From contig NZ_CP019704.1 of the NCBI RefSeq assembly GCF_002005425.1, positions 2,438,001 through 2,502,000 of the forward strand: a DNA stretch of 64,000 bases, given 5' to 3'. Each line of letters begins with the position of its first letter. The stretch's first letter is position 1. Shown piece by piece: positions 26,454-34,720 of this stretch. Position numbers and translations under genes: made by a program. The notes beneath the pieces were generated by a model. It saw only the letters and a program-made list of their open reading frames with translations. It searched no databases and was not told the DNA's origin. This DNA comes from Polaribacter sp. BM10 (GTDB taxonomy: Bacteria; Bacteroidota; Bacteroidia; Flavobacteriales; Flavobacteriaceae).

Positions 26454-26888
26454 ATGACAATTGCAATTGGTAACGATCACGCTGGTACAGAATACAAGTT
26501 CGAAATTATAAAACATTTAGAAGAGAAAGGTTATAATGTTATTAATTTTGGTACAGATTCTAATGCGTCTATGGATTACCCAGATGCTATTCATCCAACA
26601 GCAGAAGCAGTAGAAACTGGTAAAGCTACGTTAGGAGTTATTTTATGCGGTTCTGGTAACGGCGCACAAATGACAGCAAATAAACACCAAGGTATAAGAG
26701 CTGCTTTGTGTTGGAACAATGAGTTAGTTGCACTAACAAGACAACATAACGATGCAAATATTCTTACAATTCCGGCACGTTTTGTTTCTTTACAACAAGC
26801 TATAGGTTTTGTAGATATTTTTCTTTCTACAGAATTTGAAGGCGGTAGACATGCTAATAGAGTAAGTAAAATTTCTTGTGCAGGATAA
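26454..26888 (+). CDS. rpiB: ribose 5-phosphate isomerase B
   Basis: 144 residues, full length. IAIGNDHAGTEYKFEI at the N-terminus, LCGSGNGAQMTANKHQGIRAA (catalytic Cys in the LCGSGNG loop), and NDANILTIPARFVS. Interconverts ribose 5-phosphate and ribulose 5-phosphate in the pentose-phosphate pathway. Single-gene unit with own promoter and terminator. Confidence 0.95.
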   Translation: MTIAIGNDHAGTEYKFEIIKHLEEKGYNVINFGTDSNASMDYPDAIHPTAEAVETGKATLGVILCGSGNGAQMTANKHQGIRAALCWNNELVALTRQHNDANILTIPARFVSLQQAIGFVDIFLSTEFEGGRHANRVSKISCAG

Positions 26889-26892
26889 TCTT

Positions 26893-26943
26893 TAAAAAAA
26901 ATCACTTAAACTGTTTTAAAATTTAGTTTGAGTGATTTTTTTA
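26893..26943 (+). terminator. rho-independent terminator after rpiB
   Basis: Arms AAAAATCACTTAAACT and AGTTTGAGTGATTTTT, one mismatch, T-run. Confidence 0.8.
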
Positions 26944-26966
26944 ATATCTAGTAGTATATATTAATT

Positions 26967-27407
26967 ATGAATATCAAAGTAAAATCTTTTAACGAATTAA
27001 CGGTAAACGAATTGTATGCAATTTTACAATTACGATCGGAAGTTTTTGTGGTAGAACAAAATTGTGTGTATCAAGATATAGATTTTAAAGATCAAAAATC
27101 TTTACATGTAATTGGTTTTAAAGATGATAAAATTATTGCTTACACACGTGTTTTTAAACCTGGTGATTATTTTAAAAATGCTAGCATTGGTAGAGTAGTA
27201 GTAGCAGCTTTAGAAAGAAAACATAGTTATGGGCACGATTTAATGAAAGCTTCTATAAACGTAATTAAAGAAAACTTTAAAAGCGATACAATTACCATTT
27301 CTGCTCAAAAATATTTACAAAAATTTTATGAATCTCATAATTTTACAAAAGTAGGAGAGGAGTACTTAGAAGATGGTATTCCGCATATAAGAATGGATAG
27401 AAATTAG
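26967..27407 (+). CDS. elaA: GNAT acetyltransferase, ElaA type
   Basis: 146 residues. The ElaA signature LQLRSEVFVVEQNCVYQDID is near the N-terminus, followed by HVIGFKDDKIIAYTRV and the acetyl-CoA loop IGRVVVAALERKHSYGHDLM, where a normal Gly-rich loop is degenerate. Acceptor unknown. Convergent with the TonB receptor gene, 2 bases between stops. Confidence 0.85.
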   Translation: MNIKVKSFNELTVNELYAILQLRSEVFVVEQNCVYQDIDFKDQKSLHVIGFKDDKIIAYTRVFKPGDYFKNASIGRVVVAALERKHSYGHDLMKASINVIKENFKSDTITISAQKYLQKFYESHNFTKVGEEYLEDGIPHIRMDRN

Positions 27408-27409
27408 AA

Positions 27410-29941
27410 CTAAAAACGTACTCTAAAACTTAAATTAGGTGTAAAAGGCAACGAGTAATTATCTATTCTTCTCACATTATTTTCTTGCGATTCATCTACA
27501 ATATAGTAAGAATCTATGGTGTTTTTTCTATCTGTAATATTAGTAAAACCAAGCCTAATTGTGGCTTTTATAGCTTCAGAAAATTTAAAATTATAACTTC
27601 CAGAAACATCAATTCTAAAAAAATTGTCTAAATTTTCTGTATTAGGATTGTCGTAATTTACAATAGTTTTATCGCCATTTTGTAAAGTTTCGTTACCATC
27701 TACAGGTTTTGTATAAGGCCTACCAGAACGTAAAATTCCGCCAATAGATGCTTTTAAATTTTTGGTAAAATTATAATTAAAAGCAGTACTTAAAGAGTGT
27801 GTAATATCTAAGCTATTTGCAAATTTCTTTGGATTAAAAACACCAAATGTGTAGTTGTTTTCTGCCAACGTATAACTTAACCAAGTACTAATTGTATTAG
27901 TTTGTTTGTTAATTAAAAATTCAATTCCTTTAGTTTTATAATTACCAATAGAACTAAAATTCTGAGTGTTGTTGTAAAAACCTTGATTTGCAGTAGAAAT
28001 ACCGTTAACTACTTTATAAAAACCTGTAATATCTGCGTACAATTTATTTTTGGCATAAGAAATACCAAAAGAAGCTTGTTTGCTTGTTATTATTGGCGTT
28101 CTATCATTATCAGATAAAATCCATCTACGTTTTTCGATACCTAAAAAATTATCTTCAAAATCTATTTTTTGAGCTGTTGTTTGATTTTTAAACTCTCCTT
28201 CTAACTTTAAAGAATACGTTTCATTTAGTTTTTGTCTTATATTTATTCTAGGTTCGAAAATAATTTTTTGAAACTTATCAAAATAATTAGCTCTAAAACC
28301 AACTCTAGCGTAAGTATCGTTTTTATTATATTCAATTTCTGAATAAAAAGCACTTTTTAACAACACTTCTTTTATTGTTTTAGAAAAAGTTGGTGCGTTA
28401 ATACTTGTGGTATTTTTTACGCCTATTTCGTTAAAAACAAAACCGTTTGTTAAATAAAAAAAATCAGAAAATTCATACACAGTATTTAGTTTTATCGCTG
28501 TTTCTAAAACATTGTTAAATTGTGTTTGAAACTGATCTGTATCTTTATTATAATCTGAAGAATTTATCCTGTAATCAGAAATAAATGCCGAAAGATTGGT
28601 TGTAAATTTAGAGTTCCAGTTGGCTTCCCAATTAATTTTAGCACCTAAATTTTCTTGTTTTAAATTACTATTTTCTTCAATAGAATTGTTATTGTTTGTG
28701 TATTGTTCTAGATAATCTAAATTATTTTTTATGTGAATAAAGTTGGCTCTAATTGCATGATTGTAATTAAGATCGTATAAAACTTTAAACGAATAGTCGT
28801 AGAAGAAAAACTTAGATTCTGAGTTGTTAACACTGTTAGAAGCAATAGAATTATCTTGAAAACTTCTATTAAAATAATTGGTATAAGTTGGTGTGTTTAA
28901 AAAATCTGTAAAAGATCTTCTACCAGAAACATGCAATTCTAAATTATCTTTAATTGGTATCTGTACAAAAGCATCTGCACTTATCAAATTAAAACCTGCG
29001 CCGCCAGAAAATTTATTCGTTATTCTATTCGAGGTTTCCATATTAATTGTTGATGAAACTCCGTCAGAAAAAACACTACTTGTACCATTTTTAGTAACCG
29101 TAACTTTTTTGGTTAAATACGGATTATAAGCAGAAATTAAACCAAAAAAATGACCTGCATGGTACATTTTAATTCCGTCCCAAAGCATTAAATTCTGGTC
29201 GTTTGTACCACCTCTTACATTTATATTAGAAATACTTTCGTTTACACTTTCTACGCCTGGTAAAATTTTAATAGTTTTTAAAATATCGGGTTCTATTAAT
29301 CCTGGTAAAATTCCGAATTTTTCTGTGTTTAAAATAGTGCTTCCATCGGCACTTTTTTGCAAGCCAGAAGTTAAAAACTTTTGCATTGTAATTTCTGATA
29401 AAATTTCTGAAGATTCTTCTAAATACAACTGTTTACAATTAGCATTTAGAAATAATTCTTTAGCAGAAATTTCTAAGTTTTTAAAACCGATATATGATAT
29501 ATTTATTACAGATTTTACCGGCACATTTTGCAAGTAAAAAGATCCGTTTGTATTAGATGTTGTTCCTAAATTATAACCATTAACTTTTATAGATGCTAAA
29601 GCTAAAGGCATTAGATTTTTACTTTCTAATACGTTTCCGCAGATATTTATAGTTTTATTTAAAAACGAAACTGTTACATATCTGTTGTCTAATGTTTTAA
29701 ATTGTAAATAAGTTTTATCGTTTAGATAACTTAAAAGAGATTCTAAAGAAATACCTGTTTGTGGTGCTATAATTTTTATGTTTTCGATGTCATCATCAGA
29801 ATAAGAAAACTTAATATCGTATGTTTTTTCTAAGGAAATTAGCAAAGAAGAAAGCCCAACTTTAGAAGACGATTTCTGAGCATAATTTATACTTGTAGTA
29901 AGTAAAAAACCTAATAAAATTATAGCTATTTTATTGATCAT
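27410..29941 (-). CDS. TonB-dependent receptor with signalling (STN) and CarboxypepD-reg-like domains
   Basis: 843 residues from ATG 29941; a longer in-frame start at 29971 would extend into fecR and spoil the signal peptide. Signal peptide 1-21 (TTSINYAQ), STN domain (about 29-93), carboxypeptidase-regulatory-like beta-sandwich (about 97-180: ICGNVLESKNLMPLALASIKV), plug (about 200-310: INVRGGTNDQNLMLWDGIKMY) and a 22-strand barrel ending FRVRF. The STN domain contacts FecR to report substrate at the cell surface. No SusD partner; ligand unknown. Overlaps the fecR stop by 11 bases. Confidence 0.9.
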   Translation of the reverse strand: MINKIAIILLGFLLTTSINYAQKSSSKVGLSSLLISLEKTYDIKFSYSDDDIENIKIIAPQTGISLESLLSYLNDKTYLQFKTLDNRYVTVSFLNKTINICGNVLESKNLMPLALASIKVNGYNLGTTSNTNGSFYLQNVPVKSVINISYIGFKNLEISAKELFLNANCKQLYLEESSEILSEITMQKFLTSGLQKSADGSTILNTEKFGILPGLIEPDILKTIKILPGVESVNESISNINVRGGTNDQNLMLWDGIKMYHAGHFFGLISAYNPYLTKKVTVTKNGTSSVFSDGVSSTINMETSNRITNKFSGGAGFNLISADAFVQIPIKDNLELHVSGRRSFTDFLNTPTYTNYFNRSFQDNSIASNSVNNSESKFFFYDYSFKVLYDLNYNHAIRANFIHIKNNLDYLEQYTNNNNSIEENSNLKQENLGAKINWEANWNSKFTTNLSAFISDYRINSSDYNKDTDQFQTQFNNVLETAIKLNTVYEFSDFFYLTNGFVFNEIGVKNTTSINAPTFSKTIKEVLLKSAFYSEIEYNKNDTYARVGFRANYFDKFQKIIFEPRINIRQKLNETYSLKLEGEFKNQTTAQKIDFEDNFLGIEKRRWILSDNDRTPIITSKQASFGISYAKNKLYADITGFYKVVNGISTANQGFYNNTQNFSSIGNYKTKGIEFLINKQTNTISTWLSYTLAENNYTFGVFNPKKFANSLDITHSLSTAFNYNFTKNLKASIGGILRSGRPYTKPVDGNETLQNGDKTIVNYDNPNTENLDNFFRIDVSGSYNFKFSEAIKATIRLGFTNITDRKNTIDSYYIVDESQENNVRRIDNYSLPFTPNLSFRVRF

Positions 29942-30845
29942 ATGTAAAGATCGTAATTGTTTTACCGTCAATCTTATAAGACAACTGCAACGGTATTGTT
30001 ACCGATTGTAATGCAACATTAATATCTAAATGTGTAAAGCCACCAGAATATAAAGTTTCTAAATTAATGTTGTTAGTTGTAATTGTATAGCCAAATTGAT
30101 TTTCTATTTCTTTAAGTACAAATTTTAATTGTGTACTTTTAAAATTAGATTCTTTTTGTAACCAAGATTTTTCTGTTGTATCAAAAGTAGTATTAGTATC
30201 TATAATACCGTTTACAACTTTAAAAATTGTTCCTTTAGGTAATTTTACAAGTGTGTCTTTATAAGTTACGCTTACCAAACCTTCGTATGTTTTTACTTCG
30301 AAATAATTGGTTCTTTCTTTAACATTAAATTGCGTACCAAGAACGGTAACATTACCTATTTCTGTATTTACAGTAAATTTCTCTCCTTTTTGTACTTTAA
30401 AAAATGCTTCTCCGTCTAGGGTTAAATTTCTATTATTTTCCCACTCTTTTTTAACATACGAAACGTTAGAATTTGCATTTAAAATAACTTCTGAATTATC
30501 GGGTAAATTAAAGGTTTTTGTTTCTGCGAATTCTGTAGTATAATTGGTATCGTTGTTATAAAGTAAAAAGTAACTTGTTGTTAACAATACTGCAATAACT
30601 GCGGCGTATTTAAATACTTTATTAAAATTAAAAGCAACAACTTTTCCTTTTTTGGTTTTGTTTTGAGTTTTTAATTTTAAGTCTGCCAATGCATTTTCTA
30701 CATTAACTTTAGGTGTTTCTATTTGCGATGTGTAATGTGCAATTTTTTCTAAAGTATCAAAACCTTCAGTTTCTTTTAAACGCAGTAATTCTTCATCAGA
30801 AATATCTCTGTTTAGCCATTTTAATATGTCTTTATTATTTTCCAT
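29931..30845 (-). CDS. FecR-type anti-sigma factor
   Basis: 304 residues. Cytoplasmic N-terminal sigma-binding part (about 1-75), one transmembrane helix (about 76-98), periplasmic FecR domain (about 108-200: TFNLPDNSEVILNANSNVSYVKKEW, TLDGEAFFKVQKGEKFTVNTEIGNVTVLGTQFNV), then the DUF4974 domain near the end that contacts the receptor STN domain (FVLKEIENQFGYTITTNN). Transmits the receptor signal to the sigma factor. Promoter motif C sits 23 bases upstream. Confidence 0.93.
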   Translation of the reverse strand: MENNKDILKWLNRDISDEELLRLKETEGFDTLEKIAHYTSQIETPKVNVENALADLKLKTQNKTKKGKVVAFNFNKVFKYAAVIAVLLTTSYFLLYNNDTNYTTEFAETKTFNLPDNSEVILNANSNVSYVKKEWENNRNLTLDGEAFFKVQKGEKFTVNTEIGNVTVLGTQFNVKERTNYFEVKTYEGLVSVTYKDTLVKLPKGTIFKVVNGIIDTNTTFDTTEKSWLQKESNFKSTQLKFVLKEIENQFGYTITTNNINLETLYSGGFTHLDINVALQSVTIPLQLSYKIDGKTITIFTYDQ

Positions 30846-30867
30846 TTTTTAGACTTCTATATATGTA

Positions 30868-30892
30868 ACAACTAAATGTTTATTTACCCTAC
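30868..30892 (-). promoter_or_regulatory. putative ECF promoter, copy C, before fecR
   Basis: Minus strand GTAGGG (30892-30887) and GTTGT (30872-30868), start-to-start 20 bases; lies between the sigma stop and the fecR start. Same layout as copies A, B and D. Confidence 0.7.
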
Positions 30893-30894
30893 TT

Positions 30895-31404
30895 TTAAAT
30901 TCCATCTATTTTACTTCTTAATTTTTTAAGGGCAGAAGACATTCTTTTTTCTACTGCTTTTTGCGATATTTCTAGCATTTCTGCTATTTCTCTGTATTTT
31001 TTACCGTCTATTCTATTCATCAGAAAAACTTCTCTTTCACCTTCGGTTAAGTTTTCTATGGCATTTTTAAGTTTATTTTTAAATTCTTCTTCTTCTAATA
31101 AATACTCTGGACTTTGATTGTTAACATCTAAATAAGGACTATTTTTTGCATACTCGAAAACAACCTTTTCGTGCTTAACTTTATTTAAAAATAGATTGTT
31201 AACAACTGTAAATAAGTAAGATTTAGCTTTAGAAAAATCTATTTTTGCACAATTTTCCCATATTTTTATAAAAGCTTCTTGCGCTAAATCTAAAGACGTA
31301 TTTTTATTGCCAGATTTGTAGTAAGCAAAGTTACTAGCAGACTGTATATGAGATGTGTAAAACTCATTAAAATAAATTTCGTCGCAAAGAGATTTATTAG
31401 TCAT
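30895..31404 (-). CDS. ECF RNA polymerase sigma factor (FecI type)
   Basis: 169 residues. Region 2 (about 12-75: NEFYTSHIQSASNFAYYKSGNKNTSLDLAQEAFIKIWEN, then KSYLFTVVNNLFLNKVKHEK) and region 4 (about 105-165: AIENLTEGEREVFLMNRIDGKKYREIAEMLEISQKAVEKRMSSALKKLR). Directs polymerase to fecR-receptor and, by the shared motif, to the divergent lipoprotein gene and a distant gene. Its own promoter is not obvious. Confidence 0.93.
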   Translation of the reverse strand: MTNKSLCDEIYFNEFYTSHIQSASNFAYYKSGNKNTSLDLAQEAFIKIWENCAKIDFSKAKSYLFTVVNNLFLNKVKHEKVVFEYAKNSPYLDVNNQSPEYLLEEEEFKNKLKNAIENLTEGEREVFLMNRIDGKKYREIAEMLEISQKAVEKRMSSALKKLRSKIDGI

Positions 31405-31448
31405 TGTAGGGTTTTAAATTATAAAAATAAAAAAAATAGAATACAAAG

Positions 31449-31478
31449 GTAGGGTAAATAAATGTGTAGTTGTTTAAC
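31449..31478 (+). promoter_or_regulatory. putative ECF promoter, copy A
   Basis: GTAGGGTAAATAAA starting at 31449 and GTTGTTTAAC starting at 31469; the following CTAACAGAA is shared with copy B. Upstream of the lipoprotein gene (ATG 31584). Confidence 0.65.
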
Positions 31479-31513
31479 TAACAGAAGGGCAAAAAATAGT
31501 CTTTCAAAAAAAA

Positions 31514-31543
31514 GTAGGGTAAAATAAAATTGAGTTGTCTTAC
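31514..31543 (+). promoter_or_regulatory. putative ECF promoter, copy B
   Basis: GTAGGGTAAAATAA starting at 31514 and GTTGTCTTAC starting at 31534. GTTGT ends 45 bases before the lipoprotein ATG, nearly the same distance as copy D to its gene. Confidence 0.7.
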
Positions 31544-31583
31544 TAACAGAAACAATAAACATTTATTATTAAAACGTATTAAA

Positions 31584-32636
31584 ATGAAAACATTAAAATT
31601 AATTACAGTATTTGCATTAACAGCAGTTTTAGGATTTACATCTTGTCAATCAGAAGAAAATACAGAAGTTGGTGCTAATCCAAACGCAAACTCTTCTACA
31701 TCGCCAACCGCTTCTAATTTTGAAAGAGCATCTATGAACGATGGTTCTGATGATGATTTTTTAGATGGTAATGCGTGTACAGAATTGTTATTTCCTTTAA
31801 CAGCAACCGTAAACGGACAAAATATTTCAATAATATCTGAATTAGATTTTTCTGCAGTCTTAAATATTTTTGCAGAATTTAATGATGATGCAGATAATGT
31901 TACATTCAACTTTCCTATCAAAGTAAGAACTAGTAATTACACAGAAGTAACAGTTAATAATCAAGAAGAATTAGACGCTTTAAATGCAGCATGTGAAAGT
32001 GCAGAAGCAGAAGGTAGAGATGCTATTTCTTGTATAGATTTTAATTTTCCTATTACAATGTTAACCTACGATATTGCTTTAGAGCAAACAGGTACAGTTG
32101 TTTTACAATCTGAAAAGCAATTGTATACTTTTATCACTGGTTTACAATCAGATGAGTTTTTTACAGTTAATTATCCTGTAAGTGCAACATTAAGCAATGG
32201 TACAACTGTTCAATTAAATTCTGATGCAGAGTTTAGAGATTCAATTTCAGAATGTGTTCAATTTGAAGAAGAAGAAGATGAGGCTGCAACAATGGCTGCA
32301 GAAGTAGAAGCAACTTTAACAAATACACAATTTAAAGTACAAAGTTTTGTAAACGCAGGTGTTAACACGGCAGCAGATTTTGTAGATTGGTCGATAGAGT
32401 TTACAAACGATCTTAAATTAGTTGCTAAAAATAATGTAAACGCTACTTTATCAGAAATAGAAGGTACATATGCTATAAGTTCAGATACATCAGTATTTTT
32501 AAACATTGCATTTGGTAGCAATAATACTGTTAGTGTTTTAAATAACGATTGGGTTATAGCTTCTTACAGCGATACAATGGTTGCTTTACAAAGTAAAACA
32601 GATGCTAGCATTACATTAACTTTTCAGAAACTTTAA
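31584..32636 (+). CDS. lipoprotein with an internal duplication
   Basis: 350 residues from ATG 31584 (upstream in-frame codons overlap the promoter). Lipoprotein signal with Cys at 21 (LGFTSC), then a Ser/Asn-rich linker. Two related units, about 65-137 and 150-224, each begin and end with Cys and share the order Cys...FP(L/I)T...(F/Y)P-(I/V)...TV-N/L-N...Cys. A C-terminal beta-rich domain (about 240-350) ends SITLTFQKL. Predicted at the outer-membrane surface. No family recognised. Under two ECF promoter copies, so likely the main output of the signalling system. Confidence 0.65.
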   Translation: MKTLKLITVFALTAVLGFTSCQSEENTEVGANPNANSSTSPTASNFERASMNDGSDDDFLDGNACTELLFPLTATVNGQNISIISELDFSAVLNIFAEFNDDADNVTFNFPIKVRTSNYTEVTVNNQEELDALNAACESAEAEGRDAISCIDFNFPITMLTYDIALEQTGTVVLQSEKQLYTFITGLQSDEFFTVNYPVSATLSNGTTVQLNSDAEFRDSISECVQFEEEEDEAATMAAEVEATLTNTQFKVQSFVNAGVNTAADFVDWSIEFTNDLKLVAKNNVNATLSEIEGTYAISSDTSVFLNIAFGSNNTVSVLNNDWVIASYSDTMVALQSKTDASITLTFQKL

Positions 32637-32658
32637 TAGTAAAAAAATAATAGAATTA

Positions 32659-32700
32659 CTTTACAATTGCTATTAATTACATAGCAATTGTAAAGTTTTA
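32659..32700 (+). terminator. hairpin between lipoprotein and metalloprotease genes
   Basis: Arms CTTTACAATTGCTAT and ATAGCAATTGTAAAG with a 7-base loop and a short TTTT. May be a partial terminator or mRNA-stabilising hairpin inside an operon. Confidence 0.6.
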
Positions 32701-32714
32701 AAGAACAATCAATA

Positions 32715-33491
32715 ATGATAAAATTTTTATTAAAAGTATTTTTAGTTTGTTTAATAATTACATCTTGTTCATCAGAAACAGATATTATTACAGAATCAGA
32801 AACACCTATAAATGTTAATTTAAATAGACAACAAACAGGTTCTTCTGCTAACGATTTACTTTCTGCTTCTGCTTTTAAAAAAATGATTGTTGAAGTTGCT
32901 TACATAGAAGGTTTTAAACCAACAGAAACAGCTTTAAATAACTTTAAAAATTTTATAAACGATAGAACTTTTAAACCAGAAGGTGTAACGTTTGTAGAGA
33001 AATCAATAGAAAACACAGGCAAAACAACTTATACTTTAGATGAGGTTGTAGAAATTGAAAAAGTAAATAGAACACAATACAACACAAATAATACAATTGC
33101 AGTTTGGGTGTTATTTATTGATGGTAAATCATCTAAAGACACCAACCAAGGTGCAATTTTAGGAACTGCTTATTGGAACACTTCTTTTGTTATTTACGAA
33201 GAAACAATACAAGGCTTAAGCGATAGCACATTCGAGCCAAATAGAAGTCTTTTAGAGAGCTCTGTTATTCATCACGAATTTGGTCATATTTTAGGTTTAA
33301 CAAATCTAGGAACCGATTTACAAAGTGATCATGAAGATGAAGAACACCCAAAACATTGCATCGAACAAGATTGTTTAATGTATTGGGCCGCAGAATCTAG
33401 CCAAGGAATTGGCAACATGGTTTCTGGCGGAAGTTTACCAACTTTAGATGCACAATGTTTAGCAGATTTAAGGGCAAATGGCGGTAAATAA
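32715..33491 (+). CDS. metzincin-like zinc metalloprotease lipoprotein
   Basis: 258 residues. Lipobox Cys at 18 (IITSC). Zinc motif HEFGHILGLTN at 187-197 (His187, catalytic Glu188, His191); position 197, the third ligand in metzincins, is Asn, and Met222 in CLMYW is the Met-turn. A Cys pair (215, 220) brackets it. The preceding domain (about 50-180) carries IAVWVLFIDGKSSKDTNQGAILGTAYWNTSFVIYEE, typical of Bacteroidota secreted proteases. Follows the lipoprotein gene by 78 bases and precedes the barrel gene by 16, so they probably act together. Substrate unknown. Confidence 0.75.
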   Translation: MIKFLLKVFLVCLIITSCSSETDIITESETPINVNLNRQQTGSSANDLLSASAFKKMIVEVAYIEGFKPTETALNNFKNFINDRTFKPEGVTFVEKSIENTGKTTYTLDEVVEIEKVNRTQYNTNNTIAVWVLFIDGKSSKDTNQGAILGTAYWNTSFVIYEETIQGLSDSTFEPNRSLLESSVIHHEFGHILGLTNLGTDLQSDHEDEEHPKHCIEQDCLMYWAAESSQGIGNMVSGGSLPTLDAQCLADLRANGGK

Positions 33492-33507
33492 TTTAAAATT
33501 TTAAAAA

Positions 33508-34095
33508 ATGAAAACATTATATTTTACAATAGCTTTAATGTTTATTACAAGTATTACATTAAACGCTCAAGACAGAAAAAATACAGCTTCGGCTGGTATT
33601 AAAGGTGGTTACAATTTATCTTCTCTAAGTTTCGACGGAACATCTGAAACTTCTAATTTACATGGATTTCATATTGGTATTTATGGTGAATCTTACATTG
33701 GTAAACATATTGCAATTCAGCCAGAAATTTTATACTCACAACAAGGTTATAAAATAATTGATGATAACGGTACTTACACACAAAAATTAGAATATATAAA
33801 TGTGCCTTTAATGTTAAAAATGTATCCAGTAAAAAGCTTTTTTATAGAAGCTGGTCCGCAAATAGGGTTTTCGATTTCACACAAAGAAACTTTTGATGCT
33901 GGTTTTGTTTTATATGATACAGAACAAGAGCTTGAACCAAGTAATTTTGATTGGGGTGTAAACCTTGGTGCTGGTTTTAAAAGTGATGCAGGGGTTAGTT
34001 TAGGCGCCAGATATCATATTGGTCAAAGTGATATTTATGACCAAGACAAACCAAAAAATAGAGTAGTACAAATCTATTTAGGATTTGAATTTTAG
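33508..34095 (+). CDS. outer-membrane beta-barrel protein (porin/PorT-like)
   Basis: 195 residues. Signal peptide 1-20 (ITLNAQ). Eight-strand type barrel: ASAGIKGGYNLSSL first strand, IAIQPEILYSQQGY, FIEAGPQIGF, GVNLGAGFKSDAGVSLGARYHIGQ and a terminal VQIYLGFEF ending in Phe. Belongs to the 'outer membrane beta-barrel protein' group (OMP_b-brl_2). Probable role: outer-membrane partner of the preceding two exported proteins; not shown. Confidence 0.85.
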   Translation: MKTLYFTIALMFITSITLNAQDRKNTASAGIKGGYNLSSLSFDGTSETSNLHGFHIGIYGESYIGKHIAIQPEILYSQQGYKIIDDNGTYTQKLEYINVPLMLKMYPVKSFFIEAGPQIGFSISHKETFDAGFVLYDTEQELEPSNFDWGVNLGAGFKSDAGVSLGARYHIGQSDIYDQDKPKNRVVQIYLGFEF

Positions 34096-34109
34096 TTAGA
34101 ACTAAAAAT

Positions 34110-34141
34110 AAAAAAGAGAAGTAATTTTACTTCTCTTTTTC
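34110..34141. terminator. shared bidirectional terminator
   Basis: Arms AAAAGAGAAGTAA and TTACTTCTCTTTTT. It serves the plus-strand barrel gene and overlaps the stop codon (34127-34129) of the convergent pseudouridine synthase gene. Confidence 0.8.
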
Positions 34142-34720
34142 TATTAAGTTAGTTATTTCTTTAACGCCGCCCACTTCTAAATCTCCTAAAAGTATATCGC
34201 CAATTCTTACTCTAATTAAGCGCAAAGTTGGTAACCCAACAGCAGCAGTCATTTTTCGAACTTGCCTAAATTTACCCTCTCTAATTATTATAGAAACCCA
34301 ACTTGTTGGGCCATGTCTTTCATCTCTTATTTTCTGACTTCTTAACGGAAATTTAGGGTCATCAATTATAAAAGCTTTTCCGGGTTTTGTGATATATTTT
34401 TTACCATTAAAACCTATTTCTACACCATTTCTTAATTGCTCAACTTCCTTTTCTGTTATCACACCATCTACTTGTACATAATATTCTTTTTCGTATTTTC
34501 TAGATCTTATTTCTGCGGATACTTTACCATCTGTAGTTAAAAGTAATAAACCTTCAGACGGCACATCTAGACGACCAATAGCCATCGTTCCTTCAGGAAA
34601 ATCGTACAAATCTCCTAATAATTTTTTTTTCCGTTTCGCGGGATTTATAAACTGAGAAATCATTCCCCAAGGTTTATGAATCATAAAATGATGATGATTT
34701 TCTGGCAAACTACAATACAT
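34127..34720 (-). CDS. rRNA pseudouridine synthase, RsuA/RluE family
   Basis: 197 residues. Catalytic region with GRLDVPSEGLLLLTTDG (catalytic Asp in GRLD, about residues 59-62) and the RsuA-type KEYYVQVDG strand, then LRSQKIRDERHGPTSWVSIIIREGKFRQVRKMTAAVGLPTLRLIRVRIGDI. No N-terminal S4 domain, as in RluE. Isomerises a uridine in 23S rRNA (RluE target in E. coli is U2457). Overlaps the stop of the upstream aldose epimerase by 11 bases. Confidence 0.9.
   Translation of the reverse strand: MYCSLPENHHHFMIHKPWGMISQFINPAKRKKKLLGDLYDFPEGTMAIGRLDVPSEGLLLLTTDGKVSAEIRSRKYEKEYYVQVDGVITEKEVEQLRNGVEIGFNGKKYITKPGKAFIIDDPKFPLRSQKIRDERHGPTSWVSIIIREGKFRQVRKMTAAVGLPTLRLIRVRIGDILLGDLEVGGVKEITNLIEKEK

Noticed and set aside
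31406..31411. A further GTAGGG on the plus strand near the sigma start codon
   Set aside because: The sequence 20 bases downstream is A/T-only with no GTTGT, so it does not match the ECF promoter layout.
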